From assembly GCA_025558095.1 (NCBI GenBank), contig JAIVFI010000033.1, positions 496,001 through 560,000 of the forward strand: a stretch of 64,000 nucleotides of DNA. The letters are read 5' to 3'. Position 1 is the first letter of the stretch; each line of letters opens with the position of its first letter. Positions 53,239 to 63,599 of this stretch are shown here, in pieces. The notes beneath the pieces are model-generated. The model saw only the letters and a program-made list of their open reading frames with translations, had not been told where the DNA came from and ran no database searches. A program made the position numbers and the translations under genes. The stretch is from Hyaloraphidium curvatum. Its lineage: Eukaryota; Monoblepharomycota; Hyaloraphidiomycetes; Hyaloraphidiales; Hyaloraphidiaceae.

Positions 53239-55478
53239 ATGGGCTCGCACCCGGCGACCGAGGCGACGAAGCGCGCGCTTGGCGAGTTCGCCAGGCACCT
53301 GCCGTTCGCGGACAAACGCGACTTCGAGGACGCGTCGCGCGGCCTCATCGCCGCGCCGGAGGAGCGCTACGTCAAAGCCGCCGACGGCCGTGTGGTGTGG
53401 GACATGGAGGCGTACGCATTCCTGGAGGCCGAGTGCCCCGACACGGCGAACCCGTCGCTGTGGCGGCAGAGCCAGCTCAACATCAAGGCCGGCCTGTTCG
53501 AAGTTGTCCCCGGGATCTACCAGCTCCGCGGGTTCGACATCTCGGTCATGACCGTCGTCGAGGCTGAGACAGGCCTCATCGTCATCGACCCGTTGGTCTG
53601 CAAGGAGACGGCAAAGGCCGCCTTCGCTCTGTATCTGAAGCACCGCGGCAAGAAGCCTGTCGTGGCAATGATCTACACCCACTGTGGGCCTGTCCTGCCT
53701 CGCTTCTGTCGAATCGGTGTCCTGATTTTGCGTTACCGGCACTTTCAGCCCACATCGACCACTTTGGCGGCGTCAAGGGGATCATCTCCGAGGAGGACGT
53801 CTCGTCGGGCCGCTGCCAGGTCATCGCCCCCGAGGGCTTCCTCGAACACGCCGTCGCGGAGAACGTGTATGCGGGGCCCGCCATGTCCCGCCGAGCGGGG
53901 TACATGTACGGTGCGGCGCTCGAGAAGGGGCCGTGCGGGAGCATTGGTTCGGGCTGCGACAGACGACGTCGACGGGGGAGCCCACGCTCATCCCGCCGAC
54001 GGTGGATATCAAGCACACGGGGCAGGAGATGGTGATCGACGGGGTCAGGATCGTGGTCCAGGTGGGCGACGGGCGTCCTGCTCCTCTCCCACGGAAAGCC
54101 CAACCCCTCCTTCCCTCGAAGGTCACCCCCGGCACCGAGGCCCCCGCCGAGATGAACTTCTACTTCCCCGACCACAAGGCCTGCTGCACGGCCGAGAACG
54201 CCACCCACACCCTGCACAACATCCTCACCATCCGCGGCGCCGTCGTGCGCGACGCCCACGCGTGGGGGCACTACCTCACCGAGACCATCGACCTCTGGGG
54301 GGACGACATGGAGGTGTGCTTCGCGTCGCAGTGGGTTCGCGGAGTGATCGGCCTCGGAGGCGCGCGCGCTGACCTTGTCGCTCTCGCTCGTCAGCCACTG
54401 GCCGACGTGGGGGAACAAGAACTGCCTCGAGTTCCTGTCGATGCAGCGCGACGTCTACCTCTACCTGCACGACCAGACCCTGCGATTGCTGAACCAGGTG
54501 ACCGCGCCGCGCTTCGCCCGCGGGACCGCCATCCGCTAACCCGCATCCCGCCAGGGCTACGTCGGCTCCGAGATCGCCGAGATGCTCCGCATCCCCCCCG
54601 CCATCGAAACTGCCTGGCACTGCCACGGGTACTACGGTACCTTCTCGCACAACATCAAGGCGGTGTACCAACGGTACGTGGGATGGTACGAGGGTAACCC
54701 CGCCAGGCTGTGGCCCCATCCGCCCGAGGACTCGGCGAAGAGATACGTCAAGGCTATGGGCGGCGTCGAGGAGGCGGTGGAGGTGGCCAGGGAGGCCTAC
54801 GAGGAGGGGGACTACCGATGGGCGGCGCAGGTGCTCGACCACGTGCTGTTTTCCAACCCGAACCACGCGGGCGCGAGGGAGCTGCAGGCCAACACCTTGG
54901 AGCATCTGGGCTACTACGCCGAGAGCGGCACCTGGTGGGTATCTGACCGGGCCGCCGGGCGTTCCCTCTCTCACCGCCGCCCCGCCAGGCGGAGCGCCTA
55001 CCTCGCCGGCTGCGCCGAGCTCCGCAAGAGCATCTTCGGCACCCCCATCGGCGCCGCCGCCCCCGACATCTTCCGCGCCCTCACGATCCCGCAGCTCTTT
55101 GACTCGGTCGCCATCCGCGTCGACGGGCCCAGGGCGTGGGACCTGCGGCTGAAGCTGTCGTGGGTCATCACGGACGAGAAGAAGGTCTACGTGATGGAGC
55201 TGCGGAACGGGGTGCTGAACCACAAGACGGCGCCCGCGCCGGCAGAGGGGTCGACGGTGTTCACGCTGAGCAGGGAGGTGCTGGGGGGGCCGTTCACGCG
55301 GCAGCTGGAGCTCGAGAAGGCGGCCAAGGACGGGCTGGTGAAGATCGAGGGGGACGCGGGGGTGCTCGCGAAGCTGGTGGCGGTGCTGCAGGCGCCGGAT
55401 CCGAACTTTGCCATCGTGACGCCCGGAGGTGCGCCGGGGCGACCTGTTGCCCGAAAAGGACGTCTCGATCGCATATAA
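53239..55478 (+). pseudogene. Alkylsulfatase copy 2, tandem, one-base deletion
   Basis: A close tandem relative of the preceding gene, 166 nt downstream. Introns are 53684-53748, 54062-54121, 54331-54394, 54498-54554 and 54935-54988. The third is absent from copy 1, and the last (54 nt) is in frame. All metal and fold motifs are retained (THSHIDHFGG, AEMNFYFPDHKACC, WRSAYLAG). Near 53950, however, one base is missing relative to copy 1 in the segment GSIGSGxxQTTSTG, shifting the frame inside exon 2. If real, it would abolish the protein after about 240 residues. A read error is equally possible, because the rest shows no decay. The C-terminus is extended by about 20 residues (PGGAPGRPVARKG). 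Confidence 0.7.
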
Positions 55479-55654
55479 TCTTATTGTAGGATCACAGTCT
55501 CCCAATATCTACAACCTACATCCGCGTGGCCAAAGACAGTGCGTATCTACAAGTGGGTATCGTGTCGTGCCCCAGGCTCGCCATGGTCCAGAAGTCGCTG
55601 CCAAAATGTCGCGGAAACCCCCATGTCCCGCCGCACAAGTCCAATCTCCGTCGT

Positions 55655-56110
55655 CTAGTACGGCTTGTACCTCCCCGAGTCGGCCTCCGGGACGCGGTAG
55701 ACCGGCACCGCCTCGCCCCTCGCACCCGCCCTCTCCGTCGTGCTCTTCAGCAGCCCGTGGGTGCCGAGGAAGTTGAGGAACACCCTGCCCTTGTCGACCG
55801 GCACGTTCTGCATCCGGACATTTTAGTCGAACTCGATGCCGCGGGGCTGAGGACGCGTTGCTCACCCGCGCGAGCAGCTCCCCCAGCAGCACCGGCTCGG
55901 GGATGGCCCCGTGCTCCCCCCTGCTCCGGACCAGCCTGGCGAGGCGGAAGTACATCGCGACCACCATGAGCCAGCGGGGGTTCTCGCGGCGCACGGGCAC
56001 GGCGACCAGCGTCGAGCTCGAGTCGGAGGGGAGGGGAGGGAGAGGGCGCTTGCGCGGGGTCGTGGGGGCCGGGAACAGCGCTGCTCGGCAGACGCCATCA
56101 GAACCGTCCT
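55655..56110 (-). CDS. Unknown small protein, 5' end unresolved
   Basis: The 3' part is clear: a segment reading VAVPVRRENPRWLMVVAMYF, RLARLVRSRGEHG and PVLLGELLAR, an intron at 55865-55808 (phase 0), then NVPVDKGRVFLNFLGTHGLL to the stop at 55657-55655. The exon end and start both read as ordinary folded protein. Upstream of about 56020 the frame turns Pro/Arg-rich, and either a further intron or the ATG near 56103 (MASAEQR, in another frame) starts the gene. I do not recognise a family. The helix-rich 100 residues with conserved-looking LLxxL could be a small adaptor domain. Confidence 0.45.
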
Positions 56111-56486
56111 CAAATGGTGTTTGCGGTAGCGCGGTGCCCACTTCTGACGCGCCTGAGCGGGCGCTCCTGCGCGCGGCGCTGTTTGGCGGCCTTCGGCATT
56201 GCGTGCGCGTGCGGGCCGGCCGGCCTCGGGAGACGGCAAACAGGCTCGGAACCGGCGGCAGCCAGACGATGCGCCGCACGCAAAGGTCTAAGCTCGACAG
56301 GAGTCCGTCCGGCCTTCGAGGAGGAAGCACGGGGCCGGGGAATTCGAGCGTAAACAAGGTGTTTGGCGTTCGGCTGGCGCCGATCAACTTCCCCAGTCGG
56401 CACTGGGCTCAAGCACACTCGAGCTAGCTCGGTACTGGTCATAGTCCCCATAGATACGCTCCTAATATACAACATATTCTCCGGAC
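56111..56486. other. Intergenic, no supported gene
   Basis: These 376 nt lie upstream of the unknown gene and downstream of the large repeat protein. The translation in the frame of the unknown gene is not protein-like. Nothing else was recognised. Confidence 0.35.
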
Positions 56487-59400
56487 TCACGCTCCATCGG
56501 CTCCTGCATCGGCTCCCGCATCAGCTCCCGCGTCCACTCCATCCCCTCCAACGGCATCGTCCCCTCCCCGGCTCTGAACGTCCACCGCGCCCGCATCCGC
56601 GTCGGCCCCGTCGTCCGGCGGCGGCGCAGATCCGGCCGACCCGCCGCCGACGGCACCGGTGATCGCGTTCTTGAGCCTGTCGAGCTCCCCGCGCAGCTTG
56701 GAAAGCAGGTCCGGCACCTTGAGCTCCTTGCCCAGCTTGTTGACCAGGTCGGTGACGGCCGACATGATGCCGCCCGAGGAGCCGGTAGGGACCGACTTGG
56801 TCGTCGCGGGCGGGTTCTTGGGTTCGCCGGCCTCGCCCTCGCCGACGGTCGACCCCGAGTCGCTCGCGCCCTCGCCGCCCTCGCCGCCCTCGGAGCCTGC
56901 GGTGCCCTCGCTGTCCGACGCACTGTTGAAGACCCACGTCAGCAGATGACCGCGGCGCGCGAAGGTCGGATACCCACCCAGCCCTGGCCCCCGCGTCGTC
57001 ACCTGCACCTGATCCGGCGTCGTCTCCTCCGGCCCCTGCTGCCCCAGAGTCGTCCCCTCCGGCAGCGGCGGCGCCGGTGTCGTTTCCCCCTGCGGCACCG
57101 GAATCGTCGTCCCCGGCCTTGGCTGCGCCGGAATCGTCGTCCCCGGCGGAAGCTCCAGCGTCGTCTCCCCCACCCCCAGCGCCCGAGTCGTCGCCGCCAG
57201 CCGCAGCACCCGAATCGTCGCCACCGGCTGCGGCGCCCGCGTCGTCGGCCCCTGCGGATGCGCCTGAGTCGTCGCCACCTGCAGCTGCGCCCGAGTCGTC
57301 GCCACCAGCGGAGGCGCCCGCGTCGTCGCCGCCGGCTGCGGCTCCCGAGTCGTCGCCACCTGCCGAGGCACCCGAGTCGTCGCCACCTGCAGCTGCGCCC
57401 GAGTCATCGCCACCAGCTGCAGCCCCGGTGTCATCTCCCCCAGCGGAGGCACCCGAGTCGTCACCACCTGCAGCTGCGCCCGAGTCGTCGCCACCTGCAG
57501 CTGCGCCCGAGTCGTCGCCTCCAGCGGATGCGCCGGAGTCGTCGCCGCCCACGGAGCCGGAGTCGCCCGAACTGTGTTGGCAGAGCCTATTAGCAGTGCA
57601 CGGGGGCGGAAATAACGAGCCACGTACCCCGCGCCGCTCTGGTCGCCGACCGCCCCGCTGTCGTCGCCGCCGGATCCTTGGTCGCTGCATGAAGATGGTG
57701 AGCGACAACCTAAGCCAGAAGGAGGGCAGACCAACCTCGACCCAGCGCCCGAATCGTCGCCGCCCGCACCCGCACCCGAGTCGTCCCCGCCGGATGCGGC
57801 CCCCGAATCGTCGCCGCCCGAGGCAGCGCCCGAGTCGTCCCCGCCCGAGGCAGCCGCGCCCGAGTCATCCCCTCCCGCAGCAGCTCCAGAGTCGTCCCCG
57901 CCGCCGGCCGCGCCCGAGTCGTCGCCGCCAGATGTTGCGGCGCCGGAGCCATCTCCTCCCGCGGCTGCGCCCGAGTCGTCCCCGCCGGATGCGGCGCCGG
58001 AATCGTCGCCGCCGGAAGCTGCAGCGCCGGAGTCGTCCCCACCAGATGCGCCACCCGAGTCATCCCCTCCGCCTGGAGCTGCGCCGGAATCATCGCCACC
58101 TGCCGCGGCGCCCGAGTCGTCACTGCCGCCGGATGCCCCCTGGTCGTCGCCTCCAGCGGGTGAAGAGGCGCCCGAGTCGTCACCGCCCGCGGCAGCACCC
58201 GAGTCGTCGCCTCCTCCACCTGCGCCGGAGTCATCGCCACCTGCTGCCGCGCCGGAGTCGTCACCGCCCGCGGCAGCCCCCGAGTCGTCGCCTCCTCCAC
58301 CTGCGCCGGAATCGTCGCCTCCTGCAGCCGCGCCGGAGTCGTCGCCACCAGATGCAGCAGCACCCGAATCTTCACCACCTCCAGCGGCGCCCGAGTCATC
58401 GCCAGCTTCAACTCCGCCCGAATCGTCACCTCCCGCTCCAGCCACACCGGAATCGCCGAGGTTCTCGAACCCGTCCTTCCTGTCCTCCTCGATCGGGCCA
58501 CCGAGCTCGTTGCCGCCGACGATCTTGGGCCCCGAGTCGTCGTTGCCCATGTCGTCGCCGCCCGAGGATGCACCTTGATCGTCCCCGCCCGAAGCTGCGC
58601 CCGAGTCGTCGCCGCCCGAGGAGGCACCGGAGTCGTCACCGCCCGAAGCGGCGCCGGAATCGTCCCCGCCGGCCCCGGCACCTGAGTCATCCCCACCGGC
58701 CGCGGCGCCCGAATCATCCCCGCCGCCGGAAGCTGCGCCAGAATCGTCGCCGCCGGATGCAGCAGAACCAGAATCGTCTCCTCCAGCAGCAGCGCCCGAG
58801 TCATCTCCACCCGCCGATGCGCCCTGGTCGTCTCCCGCGGAGGCTGAGGCACCGGAATCGTCGCCGCCCTCCGCGGCGCCCGAATCGTCACCTCCAGCAG
58901 CTGCACCGCCCGAGTCGTCCCCTCCAGCCGACCCTCCAGAGTCATCTCCGCCGCCGCCGGAGCCGGAATCGTCCCGTCCCGCCGAGGCGGATGCGCCAGA
59001 GTCGTCGCCGCCGGAGCCCGAATCGTCTCCTCCAGCAGCTGCCCCCGAATCATCACCGCCGCCCGAGCTCGCGCCGGAATCGTCTCCCCCGGCCCCGCCC
59101 GAAGACCCGCCGGAGTCGTCCCCGCCCGAGTCGTCGCCTCCAGCAGATGCACCCGAGTCATCCCCGCCAGAAGATGCGCCGGCGCCAGAGTCGTCTCCTC
59201 CGCCCGAGGATCCACCCGAGTCATCCCCTCCCGCGGAAGCAGATGCGCCGGAATCATCTCCACCGGCGGCCGCACCCGAATCGTCGCCGCCCGAGCCTGC
59301 GCCCGAATCGTCGCCACTGCCTCCGCCCAAAGACCCACCCGAGTCGTCCCCGCCCGAAGAAGAGTCGTCGCCTCCGGCGGATGCACCCGAGTCATCCCCT

Positions 59401-61675
59401 CCCACGGAAGCAGAAGCACCCGAATCGTCCCCTCCGGAGGATGCGCCGGAATCATCGCCGCCCGACGATCCGCCCGAATCGTCCCCGCCCGCCGAGGCGG
59501 ATGCGTCCGAGTCGTCACCGCCGGACGAGCCTCCCGAATCGTCCCCACCGCCTCCGCCGGAAGACCCGCCAGAGTCGTCCCCGCCGGCAGACGCCCCGGA
59601 GTCGTCGTCTCCGCCGGAGGATGAACGGCCGCCCGAGGCTGCACCCGAGTCGTCGTCCCCGCCGGACGACGCACCGGAATCATCCCCACCGCCGGACGAG
59701 CCGGAATCATCCCCTCCCGCCGACGCAGACGCGCCAGAGTCATCGGCGCCGCCCGAGGATGCACCCGAGTCGTCTCCGCCGGCCGAGGCCCCAGAATCAT
59801 CTCCGCCAGCTGCAGCGCCCGAGTCGTCTCCCCCGGACGCGGCGCCCGAGTCATCTCCCCCGGCCGACGCCCCAGAGTCGTCGCCTCCGGCTGCCGCGCC
59901 CGAATCGTCCCCGCCAGAAGATGCACCAGAGTGGTCTCCCCCGGCAGATGCCCCGGAATCGTCTCCTCCAGCGGATGCGCCCGAGTCTTCTCCTCCCGCA
60001 GACGCACCCGAGTCGTCGCCACCCGCGGCCGCCCCGGAATCGTCCCCGCCGGCCGACGAGGTGTCGTCGCCGCCAGCGGAAGCACCGGAATCGTCTCCGC
60101 CCGACGAGGCGCCCGAGTCGTCCCCGCCGCCCGAACCGGCCCCGGAGTCGTCCCCACCAGACGACGAGCCCGAGTCATCCCCCCCGGCGGATGCACCCGA
60201 GTCATCTCCTCCCGCAGCAGCGCCGGAATCGTCCCCGCCGGCCGACGCGTCCGCGTCGTCGCCTCCGGCCGCGGCGCCCGAGTCATCCCCGCCTTCAGAT
60301 GCGCCCGAGTCGTCTCCACCTGCAGCGGCACCGGTGTCATCCCCACCCGCAGCCGCGCCCGAGTCGTCGCCGCCGGCAGCTGCGCCCGAATCGTCCCCGC
60401 CGGCGGATGTGTCGTCTCCACCGGCCGATCCGGCGTCGTCTGTCCCTGCGGAAGCACCCGAGTCGTCCCCGCCGGCGGAGGCGTCATCTCCCCCCGCGGA
60501 TGCCCCGGTGTCGTCGCCTCCCGCCGCGGCGCCCGAGTCGTCTCCCCCGGCAGATGCAGCGTCGTCGCCGCCGGCTGCCCCGGAATCGTCGCCGGCCGCT
60601 GTGCCGGTGTCGTCCCCACCCGCAGCCGCCCCGGCGTCGTCTACCCCTGCAGCGCCCGCATCATCTCCCCCTGCAGCTCCCGCGTCGTCTCCACCGGCGG
60701 CCGCGCCAGAATCGTCGCCTCCCGACGCAGCAGCGTCGTCCCCGCCCGCGGCGCCTGCGTCGTCCCCGCCGGCTGCGGCGCCCAAGTCGTCACCGCCCGG
60801 GGATGCGGCCGAGTCGTCTCCGCCGGCTGCTGCGCCCGAATCGTCGCCCCCTGCGGCGGCCCCGGCGTCGTCTCCGCCCGAGGATGCTCCGGAATCGTCG
60901 TCGCCGGCCTTGGCCGCCCCGGAATCGTCCCCGCCGGACGAGGCTGCGGCGTCGTCCCCGCCGGACGAGGCGGCGGCGTCGTCTCCGCCCGTCGAGGCAG
61001 CGGTTTCGTCGTCGCCGGCCGAGCCGCCTGCATCGTCGCCGCCGGTTGAGGCCGTCGTGCCGGTGCTGCAAATCGTGTCAGCCCGTGCGCGCCCGCCGCC
61101 GCGGGTTGGAACCCACCTGCCGCCCGCCCCCGCGCCGGCCGCCTTGTCCTCCTCCTTCTCCTCCTTGGTCCGCGCCTTGCCGCCCATCTTCTCGTACTGC
61201 TCCGTCAGCTTGTCCGCCTGCGCGCGGGTCTTGTCGATGGCGGCCTGCAGCTCCGCCAGCTGGTCCTGCAGCGTCTCGATGCGGTTGCGCAGCTTCGGGT
61301 CCGGTTCGGCGGCCGGCGTCGGGCTGGGCGTGCTGTCGTCCGTGGGCGTGGCCGCCTCGTCGTCTGCGGCGTCCCCGGCCTGCGCGTCCTCCCCTGCCAG
61401 CGGGTCGCCTCCCGCCCCGTCGTCGTCCTGCCGCCGCCACAGCCGTCCCCACCGGCCCTGCCACCCCGCCGCCCGCGGGATCGCCACGGCCGGCAGCAGC
61501 ACGCCCTCCGCGCCCCGCGGCGCCGCACACGCCGCGAGCAGCAGCAGGCACAGCGCCGCCCACGCCGCGCCCAGCGCGCGCCCCTGCACAAAAGGAGGTC
61601 AGCGCGCACCCGCCGCCGCGCGCGATCGCGACCCACGTGGTGCATTTTGGTTCCGGTACGCGCACGCGGCGCCAT
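56487..61675 (-). CDS. Secreted giant GGDDSGA-repeat protein
   Basis: Exons 61675-61637, 61583-61117, 61065-57736, 57684-57628, 57571-56978 and 56922-56487 sum to an open frame of 1640 residues. After a short first exon comes a hydrophobic segment (AALCLLLLAACAAPRG) that looks like a signal sequence, then an acidic stretch and a coiled coil (about 85-145, NRIETLQDQLAELQAAIDKT). From there to about residue 1490 the protein is almost only 6-9-residue units of the type GGDDSGAA/GGDDSGAS, well over a hundred copies, broken by one unique spacer (NDDSGPKIVGGNELGGPIEE). The C-terminal about 145 residues are non-repetitive and include an amphipathic helix (MSAVTDLVNKLGKELKVPDLL). It is extremely acidic and likely extracellular, perhaps calcium-binding; that function is inference. 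Confidence 0.68.
57740..61060 (-). repeat. Tandem minisatellite coding GGDDSGAx units
   Basis: This coding tandem array has a basic period of about 24 bp (variants of ggcggcgacgactcgggcgc) with frequent 21-30-bp variants and third-position changes. Because units are multiples of three and stop-poor, all three minus frames and at least two plus frames stay open for kilobases, for example plus-strand SSPPAAAPE-type translations. Length variation between strains is expected in such arrays. Confidence 0.8.
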
Positions 61676-62172
61676 CTCCCCGGTCGGGCGCGTTGGGGAG
61701 GTGGGTGAGTGCTCGTGCGGCGGGCGAGTGGGTGCAGTGCGGCGTTCGCGGGTCCTCCACACCGTCGCCCCTGGCGAGCAAAAAGTCGGCGGAACACGGT
61801 CTCCGGGGGGCAGAGAAGCAGGAGGATGGATGGAAAGAAGATTGGATGGAGCTGAGGTGGTGGATGGCCGGGATTCGTCGATCGGGAGGACGCTGGGGGC
61901 GGAACGGCTTCCCAGGCCAGGGGCGAGGGACGGGAGCGAGGGCGGTGCCGTTCCGGCGCGATCGGACGATAAGCACGGCATAGGGAGCCCTTTGTCCGTC
62001 ATCCCATCACATTTCCATCGCCTCCGCCGGGCTCGTGCCCGGGCGCCACCCTCCCGTCCCGTCCCTTCGCCGCCCCGGCCAAACGCAGCTCGCCCCTGCC
62101 TCCCCACCGCCTCCATCTTCCCACCACGCCCCTCCAACACCTCCGCTGCGCTGCGGTGCCGCGCAGCGGCGA
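61676..62172. other. Intergenic, no gene seen
   Basis: These 497 nt lie upstream of the repeat-protein gene and downstream of the DUF8032-like gene. The middle part (61780-61880) is purine-rich and AT-richer. It should contain the promoter of the repeat protein. No repeat units extend here. Confidence 0.4.
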
Positions 62173-63302
62173 TCACGCCCCCTCCCCTTTCCGCCGCGTC
62201 TCCCTCCTCCCCTCGGGCACCCCGTTCTTGGTCCTCACCCTGCGCGACTGCAGCTCGGGTATGTCGTTCCTGTAGGCCTCGACCAGCTTCTCGTGGACGT
62301 ACCGGCCCGCGGGGCGGAGCTCGGGGTTGAGGTGGAGGAAGGCGAAGAGGAGGGCGTTGAACTCGGACTGGTGGCCGACGGCCCGACGAGCGCAGCGAGG
62401 AGGGACGGCGGGGTGCAACGGGAGAGCAGGGGATAGGGCGACGGATGGGAGTAGGAGGGGACGGCGGGATGGGCGGGGGAAGGGTGTCAGCTCGCCAATG
62501 GCAGCCCTCGCTCCGCGCCCGCCCACGGTACCTCAAACTTCCACCTCGTCCCCCTGTACTCCTCCCTCCTGCAGTTTGCCTTTGGATAATACGCATACCT
62601 CGCCCTGAACTCGGGGTCCAGCCCGTCCACGTCCACCGAGTCGAGGTCGCACCGCACGTCCCACTCGGTCCACGGCCTGCCGGTGCGCTCGTGGTGGTAC
62701 CTGAACCGCGGCACGCCGTCGCGTTCGTAGCGCACGTTGGGCGGCGGCGGGGCGTACGGCGCGCGCGGCGAGGCGCGGGGGCGCTTGCGGGGGGAGCCGA
62801 GGGGGCGGGGTTTCGGTTTGGGCGGGGGGAAGTCCGGGGGGGAGTCCTCGCGGTCGGGGTCCTCGGGGGGCGGGGAGTGCCGCGGGAAGGGGTCCGAGAG
62901 GGGGATGCGGGTGAAGACGCGGGGCAGGCGGGGGCGGGGCGGGTCCGGGTGCGGCTCGAGGGCCGGGTCGTCGGGGGGCGCGCCCGGGGGCGGGTAGTAG
63001 CTGTAGGGCTCCTCGGGCGGCGGGGCGGCGTCGTCCGCGGGGGGCTCGCCGGCGGGCACGAAGTCGTCCTCGAGCACTTCGGCGGGCAGTTCGGTGGGCA
63101 GTTCGGCGGGGCCCTCGGCGGGCGCGATGGGCGGCGGCGACGGCTCCCTCTCCCCCTTTGTGGGCACCGCCGGGTCCGCCAGCCGCCCGAGCGACGCCGG
63201 CGCGAGCACGGAGCACACCGACGGCGGCGGCTGCCGCTTCCTTTTCGCCCGCGGCGGCGGCTCGACGGCCGCGGCAAGCTCGGACAGGCGGGGGTTGCGC
63301 AT
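62173..63302 (-). CDS. Medusa/DUF8032-like domain protein, putative regulator
   Basis: Exons 63302-62532 and 62367-62173 join in phase 0 to 321 residues. The N-terminal about 190 residues are Pro/Glu/Asp-rich and disordered, with a basic run KRKRQPPP (about 20-27) as a possible nuclear signal. The C-terminal domain reads W-x-E-WDVRCDLDSVDVDGLDPEF, YYPKANCRREEYRGTRWKFE, then after the intron LHLNPELRP, EAYRNDIPELQSRRVRTKNG. This order resembles the fungal DUF8032 region of medusa-type developmental regulators. The intron is 164 nt, much longer than the others here, and could hide a small exon, because the domain seems short at that point. An upstream ATG at 63368 is possible. Confidence 0.55.
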
Positions 63303-63599
63303 CGCGGGAAGGCGGCAAGGGGTTGTCTGCACCGCGGGCGGATTCGAAGCGGCCGAACACCCCCGCAACCTGACATACGTGATTTGTCTTTACATGGTGT
63401 TTGCTAGACTTTTGCGACGTAGCTTGACGGCTTGACGACAAAGGGCCGAGGCGGCCGTACACAGAATACACCCGAGTCCGAAAGAACCAATGAAGAACAG
63501 ATGACATGCATCGGCTGCGATTCCGCGGAACCTGTCAGTGTCGGTCGGGCAAGAAGGATGCTGCAGGGCCACAGACCTCTTTCCCGCCCATCCGGCGGC
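63303..63599. other. Intergenic, no gene seen
   Basis: These 297 nt lie between the start of the DUF8032-like gene and the stop of the WSC-like gene, both on the minus strand. They contain an AT-richer section (63370-63540) that is plausible as promoter and 3' flank. Confidence 0.4.

Noticed and set aside
57077-61708. 1543-codon plus-strand frame of Ser/Pro/Ala or Arg/Pro repeats opposite the GGDDSGA gene
   Set aside because: It is open only because the repeat lacks stop trinucleotides in any frame. The minus strand has a signal-like leader, coiled coil and six exons that join in phase. Stranded RNA would settle it.
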